NCBI RefSeq assembly: GCF_003026395.1
Contig: NZ_PYOO01000004.1
Location: forward strand, 186,001 to 250,000
Direction: 5' to 3'
Length of the DNA: 64,000 nt
Source: Photobacterium iliopiscarium
Lineage (GTDB): Bacteria; Pseudomonadota; Gammaproteobacteria; Enterobacterales; Vibrionaceae
Program-made: the position numbers and the translations under genes
Shown here: one piece after another, positions 46,312 to 55,594 of the stretch
Layout of the letters: the number at the start of each line of letters is the position of its first letter
How positions within the stretch are numbered: the first letter of the stretch is position 1
The notes under the pieces: model-generated
The model's input: only the letters and a program-made list of their open reading frames with translations
Told to the model about the DNA's origin: nothing
The model's database searches: none

Positions 46312-48093
46312 TTAGTGTTTAACAAAATCTTTCATCGTAATAAATTTAGCTTTAATAGGCTTAGCTTGTGGTGAGTCATAACCATAAATGTCACTACGCA
46401 TTTGTAGATGACCATCTTGATCAACCCATGCTGTTAAGTATACAAAATCAACATCAATACGCTTAGATAAGCTCACCACTTTATGCTGCTTAGTATCTAG
46501 CATTGTTTTAAAGGGTGCAATATTACTGCGATTTTGATAATTAATAACATAATTTGCAAGATCATCAGCACGCTCAACACGGACACAACCAGAGCTTAAG
46601 TCTCGCTTATTGCGGCTAAATAGACCATGTGCAGGCGTATCATGTAAGAATATAGCGTAATCATTTGGCATTAGAAACTTAACATTACCCAATGAATTAT
46701 GAGGACCAGGACCTTGCTGGAATTCATGTGGGAATGTTTTAGGATTTACTGTTGCCCAGTCAATACTGCTTGGTGAAATAACAGTACGATCACGCCAGCT
46801 ATTCAGAATCTGCATGTTATGTGCTTTCAAGTAATTACGAGACATTTTAACTTTCGGAATTACATCATTCTGTTTAATTGTAATCGGCACATTCCAGTAT
46901 GGATTAACAACCATGGTTGTAATTGCAGATGAGAATAAGTTCGTCGGACGCGTATCTCGGCCAACAATAACTTTAGACTCAAAGACTTTTTTACCATTGT
47001 CGAATACTTCTAATTTATAGTTGGGAATATTTACCCAAATATGTGCACGAGTATCATTATTACGGTTTAAAGCCGATAAACGTAATGTATTCAATGCAAG
47101 AATACGTGCGATATCACTATAAGGCATCACTAATTGTTTAACTGTACCCGGTCCAACAATACCATCAATGCTTAAACCATGACGTTTTTGGAACGTCTTA
47201 ATGCTACTAAACATTAGACCAGTATTAGTAATTGTTGGCTGAGCTAATAATGTATCACGATCAGCTGCTGACATATCACCTAGGTTATATAGAACCTGAG
47301 CAATTTCATGTCCTTTTGGCAATACAGCACCTTGGCGATATACGCTTTTAAAATTTGATGCCGATAAATGGTGCGGTGCTAAATTTTCAAATTTTTGAAT
47401 AACTTTTATCGTTGGTTCAAAATCAACATATGTAGGACGATACATTGTTAATTTAGCCATTGTCATTGGATACGCGTCATCACCTTTTGCATATTCCAAC
47501 ATGCTATGGGTCATATTGACAGGCTCAGACAAAAATAAAACACTACGATGTTGAGCAATATAATTCTGGAAGGCACGATAAACATAGTAAGTATCTGTCG
47601 CTAATAAATCATAGCCACGTAGATTGCCTTCTTGTTCAAGTTGCTTCATTTCAGCTAAACGCTGTGCAATACCGGGTAGCATTTTGCTGTCAGCAAGCAC
47701 TTGAAGTTGTAATGTTAGTTCATTACGTAATGCTACAGTATTCCAAAGAGGGTAAAACTTATTTTGTGCATAAGCTTGTTCTATTTGCGATGCGAAACAA
47801 ACGTTACTTGTCGTATCACCACATAACATCTTTGTGCTTTGTAAATGCTGATTATTCAATGAAGACCAATCAACACTGCCAGCAGTTAACGGTGCGGTTC
47901 GTGTATCAGCCGGCATTTTGGGTAATACCGCACTAGAACCGACAATCGGCACATTATTATTTTGTGATACAGCTGCGACATTATGTGGTACAGCAGGACT
48001 AACCTCAGCAGCAAAAACACTACCGGGTACCATCAGCGACAGCATTAAAAGTTTGCTAACTCGTTTAGCAACAACACGTTGAGGATTAAACAT
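46312..48093 (-). CDS. Murein L,D-transpeptidase, YcbB/LdtD type
   Basis: 593 residues with a signal peptide (cleavage after VFA near residue 28). A scaffold domain is followed by a peptidoglycan-binding domain (SSIKTFQKRHGLSIDGIVGP, about 300) and a YkuD catalytic domain with HDTPAHGLFSRNKRDLSSGC and catalytic Cys503. It forms 3-3 crosslinks in periplasmic peptidoglycan. The canonical SHGC is SSGC here. A TTG six bases upstream of the chosen ATG is better spaced from AAGGA and could be the true start. Confidence 0.9.
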   Translation of the reverse strand: MFNPQRVVAKRVSKLLMLSLMVPGSVFAAEVSPAVPHNVAAVSQNNNVPIVGSSAVLPKMPADTRTAPLTAGSVDWSSLNNQHLQSTKMLCGDTTSNVCFASQIEQAYAQNKFYPLWNTVALRNELTLQLQVLADSKMLPGIAQRLAEMKQLEQEGNLRGYDLLATDTYYVYRAFQNYIAQHRSVLFLSEPVNMTHSMLEYAKGDDAYPMTMAKLTMYRPTYVDFEPTIKVIQKFENLAPHHLSASNFKSVYRQGAVLPKGHEIAQVLYNLGDMSAADRDTLLAQPTITNTGLMFSSIKTFQKRHGLSIDGIVGPGTVKQLVMPYSDIARILALNTLRLSALNRNNDTRAHIWVNIPNYKLEVFDNGKKVFESKVIVGRDTRPTNLFSSAITTMVVNPYWNVPITIKQNDVIPKVKMSRNYLKAHNMQILNSWRDRTVISPSSIDWATVNPKTFPHEFQQGPGPHNSLGNVKFLMPNDYAIFLHDTPAHGLFSRNKRDLSSGCVRVERADDLANYVINYQNRSNIAPFKTMLDTKQHKVVSLSKRIDVDFVYLTAWVDQDGHLQMRSDIYGYDSPQAKPIKAKFITMKDFVKH

Positions 48094-48722
48094 CGTCAAA
48101 GCGATCCTTACCTATAAAATAGAACGAAAAATACCATACCTAGCATTACAGCTTATCTTATTGATATGCAATGACGGCAATCTATAGTTCATAAAAAACT
48201 AACTAGGTATATTTAGACAAATTTTGACAAATGATACAATTCAAAAAATGAAACTTAAAAAATTAATTATGCCATCTCATGATTTTTTATCTATAAATCT
48301 TACAAAAAAAACACATAACATCATGATTAAAAACGTATTAATTTTTATTGCTTAATTCTTTTATTGAAAAAATAGTTTTGTGTTAAAAAAATGGAATTTT
48401 TGCTTTTTAGCGCACACCTCGCTTAATAATTAAGCATAGTTGTTATTTTCTCGATATAACGCCCACTCTTCAATCAGTTTGTTACTACTAAGATACAGTA
48501 ATAACCACTTATTCTAACCTTAGCCTGCGGTATAACAATCTATCGACCCGATACTATACAATATATTAATACAATGTTTTAATCATTTCTTGTTGCTGAA
48601 AGATAATCGCACCATGGATTTCCATTTTAGAAAAACACAATTCGTTCTTTTTCACTTCTGGAAATAAATAACATACGGTAGATTAACCGTATAAAATTTA
48701 TGGATATAAGAAGAGCATAGCA
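48094..48722. other. Intergenic region upstream of yjjI
   Basis: About 630 bp between the divergent transpeptidase and yjjI genes. It holds an inverted repeat at 48674-48693. I looked for an FNR box because yjjI is a glycyl-radical enzyme gene and found only a half-match (TTGATATGCAATGA at 48161). No reading frame is supported. Confidence 0.5.
48674..48693. promoter_or_regulatory. Inverted repeat before yjjI, possible operator
   Basis: ATACGGT (48674-48680) and ACCGTAT (48687-48693) are perfect 7-bp arms around a 6-bp spacer, 29 bp before the yjjI ATG. It could bind a dimeric regulator, for example the LysR protein encoded just downstream of yjjW, or form a leader hairpin. Confidence 0.4.
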
Positions 48723-50255
48723 ATGACATTACAAACTAAAATTAAAAACATCATTACTGATGCGACATTAAGCACGAAACAAAAAACATTATTCCTGTCA
48801 TTAGAAGCTGAAGCACTTATAGACTATATGCCAATCCCTAACGCGGTTTTAGCGGCCAAAAATGCTGACATTATTTGTGATATGTTTGAAGGTAACGCAC
48901 CATTCAAACCTCGTTATGTTCTTCCCGATTACGCCAAATTTTTACAACAAGGTTCAAAGTACTTAGAACTTGAGCCTGCGACAAATTTAGATGAAGCCAT
49001 CAACCTGCTGACTATTCTTTACCATCACGTACCTTCTGTTACCAATATTCCCGTTTACCTTGGTCAACTCGATCAAATCTTGCTGCCTTTTGTTAGCGAC
49101 ATCAGCGAAGAGGCTCTTTACCGTAAGCTGAAAAACTTCTGGATCATGCTAGATCGCACCCTGCCAGATGCTTTTATGCACGTCAACATTGGCCCAACAG
49201 ACAACATTGTTTGCCGTCTGATTTTAACTATTGATGCCGAACTTAAACAAGTCGCACCTAATTTAACCTTTATGTATGACCCAACAATCACGCCAGAGAG
49301 CCTGCTACAACAAGCCTGTAATAATATCTGTGAGTGCAGTAAGCCACATATCGCTAACTATCCAATGTTCTCAGATGCTTTTGGCAAACAGGGATTCGGT
49401 ATTGTAAGTTGCTACAACTCTCTTCCGCTTGCAGGTGGTGCAAACACATTAGTACGTATGAGTTTAAAAGAAGTCGCGCTACGTAGTAATAGCATTGACG
49501 ACTTTCTCACAACAACCCTGCCATATTACAGTACGCTGATGTTTGAACTTATTGACGCACGCTCAACTTTCTTACATCAAGAATCAAACTTCTTTACGGG
49601 CTTCTTAACCACCGAAGGTTTAATTTATGAAGATCGTTTTGCCCCAATGTTTGGTATTTATGGCATGGCAGAAGCCGTTAATATACTGATGGAGAAATCA
49701 GGTTCAACGGCAAAATATGGTCATAATGAAGATGCGAATGCCATCGGATTAAAAATCAGTGAAACATTAAGTGACATTGTAACAACAACCCCAGTGAAAT
49801 ACGGTTTCAATGGTCGAGCATTATTACACTCCCAAGGGGGTATCAGTTGCGATCACGACGTTACACCAGGGATTCGTATTCCTTACGGTACCGAACCCGA
49901 TCCTGTGGTTCATATTAAGGCGCTAGCAGCACACCATAAATACTATACATCGGGTATCAGTGAAATTTTAACGATTGAAGAGACCATTAAGAACAACCCA
50001 CTCGCATTAGTGCAATTATGTAAAGGTGCATTAGCGTTAGGTTTCCGTGAGTTTACAGCTAACGTTGCCAGTAATGATCTTGTGCGAGTGACGGGTTACA
50101 TGGTTAAGTTATCTGATATTGCGAAATTCAAACAACAAGGTTCACGAACAAATACAACCTGGTTAGGTACTGAAGCATCGGAAAACACACATATTCTAGA
50201 GCGCCAACCACGTGTTGTTAGCCGTGAAATGTCACCTGTTTACCCATCAAAATAA
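48723..50255 (+). CDS. yjjI: Glycyl-radical enzyme YjjI
   Basis: 510-residue member of the YjjI group of glycyl-radical enzymes. The radical-bearing Gly is Gly458 in LVRVTGYMVKLSD, and a candidate active-site Cys lies in GIVSCYNSLPLAGGA. The C-terminal region SRTNTTWLGTEA, then ILERQPRVVS, matches E. coli YjjI. The reaction is not known; the enzyme should be active only without oxygen, after activation by YjjW, whose gene starts 16 bp later. A good AAGAGCATAGCA ribosome site precedes the ATG. Confidence 0.9.
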   Translation: MTLQTKIKNIITDATLSTKQKTLFLSLEAEALIDYMPIPNAVLAAKNADIICDMFEGNAPFKPRYVLPDYAKFLQQGSKYLELEPATNLDEAINLLTILYHHVPSVTNIPVYLGQLDQILLPFVSDISEEALYRKLKNFWIMLDRTLPDAFMHVNIGPTDNIVCRLILTIDAELKQVAPNLTFMYDPTITPESLLQQACNNICECSKPHIANYPMFSDAFGKQGFGIVSCYNSLPLAGGANTLVRMSLKEVALRSNSIDDFLTTTLPYYSTLMFELIDARSTFLHQESNFFTGFLTTEGLIYEDRFAPMFGIYGMAEAVNILMEKSGSTAKYGHNEDANAIGLKISETLSDIVTTTPVKYGFNGRALLHSQGGISCDHDVTPGIRIPYGTEPDPVVHIKALAAHHKYYTSGISEILTIEETIKNNPLALVQLCKGALALGFREFTANVASNDLVRVTGYMVKLSDIAKFKQQGSRTNTTWLGTEASENTHILERQPRVVSREMSPVYPSK

Positions 50256-50271
50256 ATGAAGAATACCTACT

Positions 50272-51144
50272 ATGATTTCTGCTACCGTCAGCAAAATATT
50301 GAACTACTCATGTGTTGATGGGCCAGGTAATCGTATGGTGCTGTTTTTGCAGGGGTGTAACTACCGCTGCAAAAACTGCCATAATCCACAAACAATTGAT
50401 ATGTGTAATCAATGTGGTGATTGTGTACCAAGCTGCCCAACGCAATCATTGCAACTTATCACACAAAACAATAAACCGTTTGTAGTATGGAATATGGCAA
50501 CTTGTACTGAGTGTGATGCATGCCTAACCACGTGTAATAAACAATCAACACCAAAAACACAGCAGTTAACAGTCACTGATACCTTGGCATTAATTAGAGA
50601 TAATTTATTCTTTATTAATGGCATTACGGTAACAGGCGGTGAAGCAACATTACAGTTACCGTATATAATTGCCCTTTTTAAGGCGATTAAATCCGATTCC
50701 AGCTTGCAACATCTCAGTTGTATGATCGACAGTAACGGTAGTTTAAGCATTACAGGATGGCAATCAGTCTCCCCTTATCTTGATGGGGCGATGATTGATT
50801 TAAAAGCATGGAATAACACCACTCATCGATGGCTAACCGGCCGTGATAATGACCGAGTATTGGCGAGTATTTCTTGGTTAAGTCAACACCAAAAATTATA
50901 TGAAATACGGTTATTGCAAATCCCTGAAATCACCGATTATGAACAATATATCGATGACGTTGCAGCTTACTTAACAACATTAAATAATGACGTTCGTATA
51001 AAGCTTAATGCGTTTCAACATCATGGCGTAACAGGTGAATCCTTAAACTGGGTAACCTGTAACCAAGCCGATATTGAAACATTAGCAATGCAGCTAACCG
51101 AACGTAATATCACTAATCTAATTCTGCCAACGGTTTATGCATAA
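50272..51144 (+). CDS. yjjW: YjjW radical-SAM glycyl-radical-activating enzyme
   Basis: 290 residues. The radical-SAM motif CxxxCxxC is at Cys29, Cys33 and Cys36 (GCNYRCKNC). A ferredoxin-like insert follows, with Cys45, 48, 51, 55 and Cys78, 81, 84, 88 for two further 4Fe-4S clusters, and then TVTGGEATLQ of the SAM-binding region. It abstracts hydrogen from the YjjI glycine. It is in an operon with yjjI. Its last 10 bp overlap the 3' end of the convergent LysR gene. Confidence 0.9.
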   Translation: MISATVSKILNYSCVDGPGNRMVLFLQGCNYRCKNCHNPQTIDMCNQCGDCVPSCPTQSLQLITQNNKPFVVWNMATCTECDACLTTCNKQSTPKTQQLTVTDTLALIRDNLFFINGITVTGGEATLQLPYIIALFKAIKSDSSLQHLSCMIDSNGSLSITGWQSVSPYLDGAMIDLKAWNNTTHRWLTGRDNDRVLASISWLSQHQKLYEIRLLQIPEITDYEQYIDDVAAYLTTLNNDVRIKLNAFQHHGVTGESLNWVTCNQADIETLAMQLTERNITNLILPTVYA

Positions 51145-52070
51145 CGACCAATTTTATGTCCAACCGTTGTAATTTGCTGATACAGCCACCGCAACGCAGG
51201 ATCATTCATGCTTGGTTGATACCACACTAAACTGTACCCTACTTGACCATAATTAAACGGTAGTTCTTTCATGATCAATGATTGTGCTTGCGCTGCCACT
51301 TCTGCCCATTTTTTTGAGCAAGTAAACAATAACTCAGTTGTTTTACACAGTGTCGCCGCAGCACCAAAATCAGCCACATTCACCATGACTTTCCGCTTAC
51401 GATGTTGCTGAATAAGCTGCATTTCAAAAAATGGTACACTAAGATCATTATCAACAATCCCAATATGATCATACCGCAAATAATCATCAATCGTCAGTGA
51501 CTGTTCGACTAACGGGTGTTCAGGTGACATTAAACACACCATTCCATCCGTAAATAAGGTTTCCCAAACTAAGTTGTTATCGATATTCGGTGGCTGGCTG
51601 AGATCATGAGGCAAAATAATAAAATCCAACACCCCTTTTGCTAAACCACTGACACCAATATTATCTTTAGACCAAATATCTAACCGAATATTCGGTGCAA
51701 GTTTTAATATATGTTCACACAAAGGTGCTGTAATTAATTCAAAGGTGCTTTCTCGCATCGACAATGAAAAGCTGCCTGCATAATTAGCAACATCAAACTC
51801 TTCTTGAGTCATGATCTGATTCATATCACTGATCATTTGATGCACTGTTGGGCCTAAACGGCGTGCTAATGGTGTTGAAACTAATCGATTACCATTGCGA
51901 TAAAACAATTCATCATTAAGTGTCTTTCGAAGCTGACTTAATGTTTTACTGACTGACGAAGGGCTAACACAAAGTCGTTGTGCGCACGCAGTCACACTGA
52001 GAGTATCTAGCATTACATGTAGAGTAATAAGATGCTTCATGCTAATGCGGGATAACTTAATTAAATCCAT
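51135..52070 (-). CDS. LysR-family regulator (YidZ-like)
   Basis: 311 residues. The N-terminal winged helix (SVTACAQRLCVSPSSVSKTL, then SQLRKTLNDELFYR) is followed by a periplasmic-binding-like effector domain (FELITAPLCEHILKLAPNIR, VLDFIILPHDL). It resembles the YidZ/LeuO branch. Its 3' end overlaps yjjW by 10 bp, so antisense effects between the two are possible; it may regulate the yjjI-yjjW pair. No terminator of its own is visible. Confidence 0.8.
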   Translation of the reverse strand: MDLIKLSRISMKHLITLHVMLDTLSVTACAQRLCVSPSSVSKTLSQLRKTLNDELFYRNGNRLVSTPLARRLGPTVHQMISDMNQIMTQEEFDVANYAGSFSLSMRESTFELITAPLCEHILKLAPNIRLDIWSKDNIGVSGLAKGVLDFIILPHDLSQPPNIDNNLVWETLFTDGMVCLMSPEHPLVEQSLTIDDYLRYDHIGIVDNDLSVPFFEMQLIQQHRKRKVMVNVADFGAAATLCKTTELLFTCSKKWAEVAAQAQSLIMKELPFNYGQVGYSLVWYQPSMNDPALRWLYQQITTVGHKIGRYA

Positions 52071-52092
52071 TTACCGTCTCTAGAATACCAAT

Positions 52093-52126
52093 AAAAAATG
52101 CCAGTCAACAATCTATTGACCAGCAT
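52093..52126 (-). terminator. Rho-independent terminator of folE
   Basis: ATGCCAGTCAA (52098-52108) pairs with TTGACCAGCAT (52116-52126) using two G-U pairs on the minus-strand RNA. It is followed by a T run on the minus strand. Confidence 0.75.
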
Positions 52127-52158
52127 CTAAATTACAATCAGTTACAACGAGAATCAGC

Positions 52159-52812
52159 TTAACGAATACCACTTAGAAACTCGGCACGCGTGGCTGGATT
52201 TCGTTTAAAAATCCCACCTAAAGCGGTTGTTGTTGTTACGCTAGTTGCATCCATTACACCACGTGATTTAACACAATAATGAGTAGCATCAATAGTAACC
52301 GCAACATCTTCACTTTCAAGTAGCGTTTGTAATGCGACTAGAATTTGTTGCGTTAGACGCTCTTGCACTTGTGGACGCTGAGAAAAGAAGCGCACAATAC
52401 GATTAATTTTAGATAAGCCAATGATCTTACTACGAGGAATATAAGCCACCGTCGCTTTACCATCAATGGTGATTAAATGATGTTCACAGGTACTGGTTAA
52501 TGTAATGTCTTTTACGCGCACCATTTCATCACAGTGCATTTTATTTTCAATCACTGTAATTTTAGGGAAATTGGTGTAGTCCAAACCTGAAAAAATCTCA
52601 TCAACATACATTTTCGCAATGCGATGTGGTGTTTCCACCAAGCTGTCATCCGTCAGATCTAACGCTAATAACGATAAGATCTCACGCATATGGTATTCAA
52701 TTTTTTCTTTCTTTTCTTCTCGACTTACAACATCGGCCGTCATCGGGGTTTCTAGATCACGGGCGGCTAAGGCGTCACGTACTTGTATTGCAGATACACT
52801 TAATGCTGTCAT
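52159..52812 (-). CDS. folE: GTP cyclohydrolase I
   Basis: 217 residues; converts GTP to dihydroneopterin triphosphate, the first step of folate synthesis. Zinc ligands are Cys109 and His112 in [14 protein letters not shown] and Cys180 in [12 protein letters not shown]. The conserved [18 protein letters not shown] segment follows the first ligands. The length matches E. coli FolE (222). The ribosome site GGAGGAAAAGA precedes the ATG. Its leader has a duplicated CCTAGG-containing element. Confidence 0.95.
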   Translation of the reverse strand: MTALSVSAIQVRDALAARDLETPMTADVVSREEKKEKIEYHMREILSLLALDLTDDSLVETPHRIAKMYVDEIFSGLDYTNFPKITVIENKMHCDEMVRVKDITLTSTCEHHLITIDGKATVAYIPRSKIIGLSKINRIVRFFSQRPQVQERLTQQILVALQTLLESEDVAVTIDATHYCVKSRGVMDATSVTTTTALGGIFKRNPATRAEFLSGIR

Positions 52813-53122
52813 TCTTTTCCTCCAGCTGACCTAGGTAGAATAAAAAAGACATACCCTTCTGACCTTGCCAGCGCTAAAATCCTTAGCAGAATACCTCCAA
52901 ATGAGAATAATTTCACCACCAAATTACCTAGGAAGACGTACATCTAACGTATTTTAGTATATTCAATCCCTTACAGCGGTAGTCAATAAAGGGTAAACTA
53001 CCCAATAACTAGCAATCTGAACAATACTTAGTAAGAAACTGAGTAAAACATACCGCCTCAAACTGAGAATTTTTCAGACCTGCTCACTTTCATTATCACT
53101 AATAAATAAAATGGACACGATT
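52813..53122. other. Divergent folE-moeA intergenic region with repeated CCTAGG element
   Basis: 310 bp. TGACCTAGGTAGA at 52827-52839 and TTACCTAGGAAGA at 52924-52936 match at 11 of 13 positions, 97 bp apart, both in the folE leader or promoter. CCTAGG is a rare hexamer. No Moco riboswitch signature was recognised before moeA. Confidence 0.45.
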
Positions 53123-54358
53123 ATGGGATGCTGTGACGTACCTGGTTTAATGACTATTGAAACTGCGTTAGATAATATTATGACTCAAGTTTCACCGTTA
53201 GCAATAATCACCACGGTAGCATTAACTGATGCTATGGGTATGGTGCTTGCTGAAGATATTCTTTCCCCTATTAATGTACCGCCTTTTGCTAACTCAGCAA
53301 TGGATGGCTATGCTCTTCGCGCTGCTGATCTTGAGCATACCGATACTCTAACCATGATTGGTAAGTCATTTGCAGGCATTCCTTTTACTGGAACATGTGA
53401 AGCAGGCCAATGTGTTCGTATTATGACAGGCGCTGAAATTCCAGCAGGAACTGATGTTGTTATCATGCAAGAAGAAACACATGTTGATGGCAATAGCATT
53501 CAATTTAACGTCAAGCCTAAAGCAAACGACAACATTCGCCCTATTGGTGATGATGTCCATTACGGTGAAACAGTATTAGTAAAAGGTACACGTCTAACGG
53601 CACGTGAAATGCCATTACTCGCATCATTAGGTATTGCTTCTTTTGCTGTATATCGTCGTCCTAAAGTGGCTTTTTTCTCAACCGGTGATGAATTACGCCC
53701 TGTAGGTGAAACACTTGCAGCGGGTCAAATTTACGATAGCAACCGTTATGGTATGAAAGCGTTATTAGATAAATTCGGTTGTGATGTATTAGATCTTGGT
53801 ATTATTCCTGATTGCCCAGAGAAACTACGTCAAGCCTTTATAACTGCATCAACAGACGCTGATGTTGTGGTTACATCCGGTGGCGTTAGCGTCGGTGAAG
53901 CAGATTACACCAAAGATATTTTAGACCAAGAAGGCAAAATTGGTTTCTGGAAAATTGCCATGAAACCGGGCAAACCATTTGCATTTGGTACAATTAACAA
54001 TGCATGGTTCTGTGGTCTTCCTGGTAATCCAGTATCTGCAATGCTGACCTTATATCAATTAGTACAACCAATGCTGGCAAAACTGGCGGGTCATAGCCAA
54101 TACCAACCCCCTGTTCGTTTACAAGCTAAAGCAACCTCAATGTTTAAAAAACGCCCAGGACGAACTGACTTCCAACGTGGTATTTATAGCATTAATAGCG
54201 ATGGTCAATTTGAAGTTGCAACAACAGGCAACCAAGGCTCAGGCGCATTTAGTTCAATGCACCATGCCAATTGCTTTGTGGTACTAGAACAAGATCGTGG
54301 CCGTGTTGAAGCAGGCGAACTTGTAACCATTGAAATGTTTAACCACACCATGTACTAA
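53123..54358 (+). CDS. moeA: Molybdopterin molybdenumtransferase
   Basis: 411 residues; inserts molybdenum into adenylated molybdopterin. The N-terminus MGCCDVPGLMTIETALDNIM is typical. PPFANSAMDGYALRA, RIMTGAEIPAGTDVVIMQEE, VTSGGVSVGEADYTKD and MKPGKPFAFG, then FCGLPGNPVSAM, are the conserved MoeA blocks; the last two form the active-site cleft. The ATG at 53123 follows GGACACGATT; an ATG 12 bp upstream is the alternative. It is followed by moeB on the same strand. Confidence 0.95.
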   Translation: MGCCDVPGLMTIETALDNIMTQVSPLAIITTVALTDAMGMVLAEDILSPINVPPFANSAMDGYALRAADLEHTDTLTMIGKSFAGIPFTGTCEAGQCVRIMTGAEIPAGTDVVIMQEETHVDGNSIQFNVKPKANDNIRPIGDDVHYGETVLVKGTRLTAREMPLLASLGIASFAVYRRPKVAFFSTGDELRPVGETLAAGQIYDSNRYGMKALLDKFGCDVLDLGIIPDCPEKLRQAFITASTDADVVVTSGGVSVGEADYTKDILDQEGKIGFWKIAMKPGKPFAFGTINNAWFCGLPGNPVSAMLTLYQLVQPMLAKLAGHSQYQPPVRLQAKATSMFKKRPGRTDFQRGIYSINSDGQFEVATTGNQGSGAFSSMHHANCFVVLEQDRGRVEAGELVTIEMFNHTMY

Positions 54359-54474
54359 TTAATGATTAATGTATTAGCCGCTCAGTAATAAATAAAGGGC
54401 TAATACATTAGCAGCTGAATCTAACCTCAAATAACGTGTACTCGAATCACCAGCTAATAACGGTAATTTCACTT

Positions 54475-55242
54475 ATGACAACACAACAACACACTCATGC
54501 TGAATTATCAGATCAAGAAATGCTGCGCTATAATCGCCAAATTATTCTGCGCCAATTTGATTTTGAAGGCCAAGAAGCATTAAAAGCCGCTTCAATGTTA
54601 ATCTTAGGTGCAGGCGGTTTAGGTTGTGCATCATCACAATACCTTGCAGCAGCTGGCGTGGGTAAAATTACCTTGATTGATGATGATAAAGTTGAAGTTT
54701 CTAACTTACAGCGCCAAGTTTTGCATACTGATGCGACTGTCGGCATGCTCAAAGTTGAATCGGCCAAACAAGCATTAACAGCAATAAACCCTTATTTAAC
54801 CGTTGAGACTATCGCTAAACGATTAACCGATGAAGAGTTACTACCACTTATTAAACAGCACAACTTAGTGTTGGATTGCTGTGATAACGTTGATACCCGT
54901 AACCAGCTAAATCGCTTATGCTTTGAGACTAAAACACCATTAGTTTCTGGTGCGGCTATTCGAATGGAAGGCCAAATAAGTGTTTATAGTTATCGTGATG
55001 GAGAGCCTTGCTACCAATGCTTAAGTGCCCTTTTTGGTCAACAAACATTAACCTGTGTTGAGGCTGGCATTATGTCACCTGTTGTCGGTATTGTTGGCGC
55101 AGTACAAGCCATGGAAGCAATAAAAGTAGCCACCAATGTTGGCACGCCATTAACGGGTAAAATCTTGATGCTCGATGCTATGAGCATGAGTTGGCGCGAG
55201 ATGAAACTAATGCAACAGCCAAGCTGTCCTGTATGTGGCTAA
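54475..55242 (+). CDS. moeB: Molybdopterin-synthase adenylyltransferase
   Basis: 255-residue ThiF/E1-like enzyme that adenylates the MoaD C-terminus. The ATP site GAGGLG is at 45-50, catalytic Asp137 lies in CCDNVDTRNQLN, and zinc ligands are Cys179, Cys182, Cys251 and Cys254 (PSCPVCG). The length matches E. coli MoeB (249). The ATG at 54475 opens MTTQQHTHAELSDQEMLRYN; an in-frame alternative start at 54436 was rejected. It lies 116 bp after moeA and 21 bp before the glutaredoxin gene. Confidence 0.93.
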   Translation: MTTQQHTHAELSDQEMLRYNRQIILRQFDFEGQEALKAASMLILGAGGLGCASSQYLAAAGVGKITLIDDDKVEVSNLQRQVLHTDATVGMLKVESAKQALTAINPYLTVETIAKRLTDEELLPLIKQHNLVLDCCDNVDTRNQLNRLCFETKTPLVSGAAIRMEGQISVYSYRDGEPCYQCLSALFGQQTLTCVEAGIMSPVVGIVGAVQAMEAIKVATNVGTPLTGKILMLDAMSMSWREMKLMQQPSCPVCG

Positions 55243-55263
55243 TAGAGTAATGAATTAATTATT

Positions 55264-55497
55264 ATGAAACGTATTACCCTGTTTACTCAAAAAAATTGCG
55301 CGCATTGTAAAGATGCTCAGCAATATATGAAAACAAAAGGTTATCCATTTCGTTTAGTCGATGTGGCAAGCCCACAAGGTAGAAAAGAATTAAGTCGAAC
55401 GGGCGCTCGCTCTGTCCCTGTTATAAAAATTGGGGATAGTGTGCTTATGGGCTGGAATATGACCAAATTCGAAAAACTATTGCACGACAACGATTAA
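55264..55497 (+). CDS. Small glutaredoxin-like protein
   Basis: 77-residue thioredoxin-fold protein starting MKRITLFTQKNCAHCKDAQQ. The redox motif is CAHC (Cys12, Cys15); SVPVIKIG carries the cis-proline. It resembles NrdH/YruB-type short glutaredoxins more than GrxA or GrxC. It follows moeB by 21 bp and is probably in the same transcript, perhaps supplying reducing power for sulfur transfer, but this is inference. Confidence 0.85.
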   Translation: MKRITLFTQKNCAHCKDAQQYMKTKGYPFRLVDVASPQGRKELSRTGARSVPVIKIGDSVLMGWNMTKFEKLLHDND

Positions 55498-55518
55498 TAT
55501 AGCCACAAAAAATGCATA

Positions 55519-55566
55519 AAAAAACCGACATTTTTACTATTTCTAGTTGAATGTCGGTTTTTTTTA
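55519..55566. terminator. Bidirectional terminator between the glutaredoxin gene and cvfB
   Basis: AAAACCGACATT (55521-55532) pairs perfectly with AATGTCGGTTTT (55550-55561) across a 17-nt loop, with T runs on both sides. Confidence 0.9.
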
Positions 55567-55594
55567 TCTTCACTAAACGCGAAATTAGTGGTGA

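Noticed and set aside
48161..48174. FNR-box-like TTGATATGCAATGA upstream of yjjI
   Set aside because: Only the left half fits TTGATnnnnATCAA, and it lies 550 bp from the gene.
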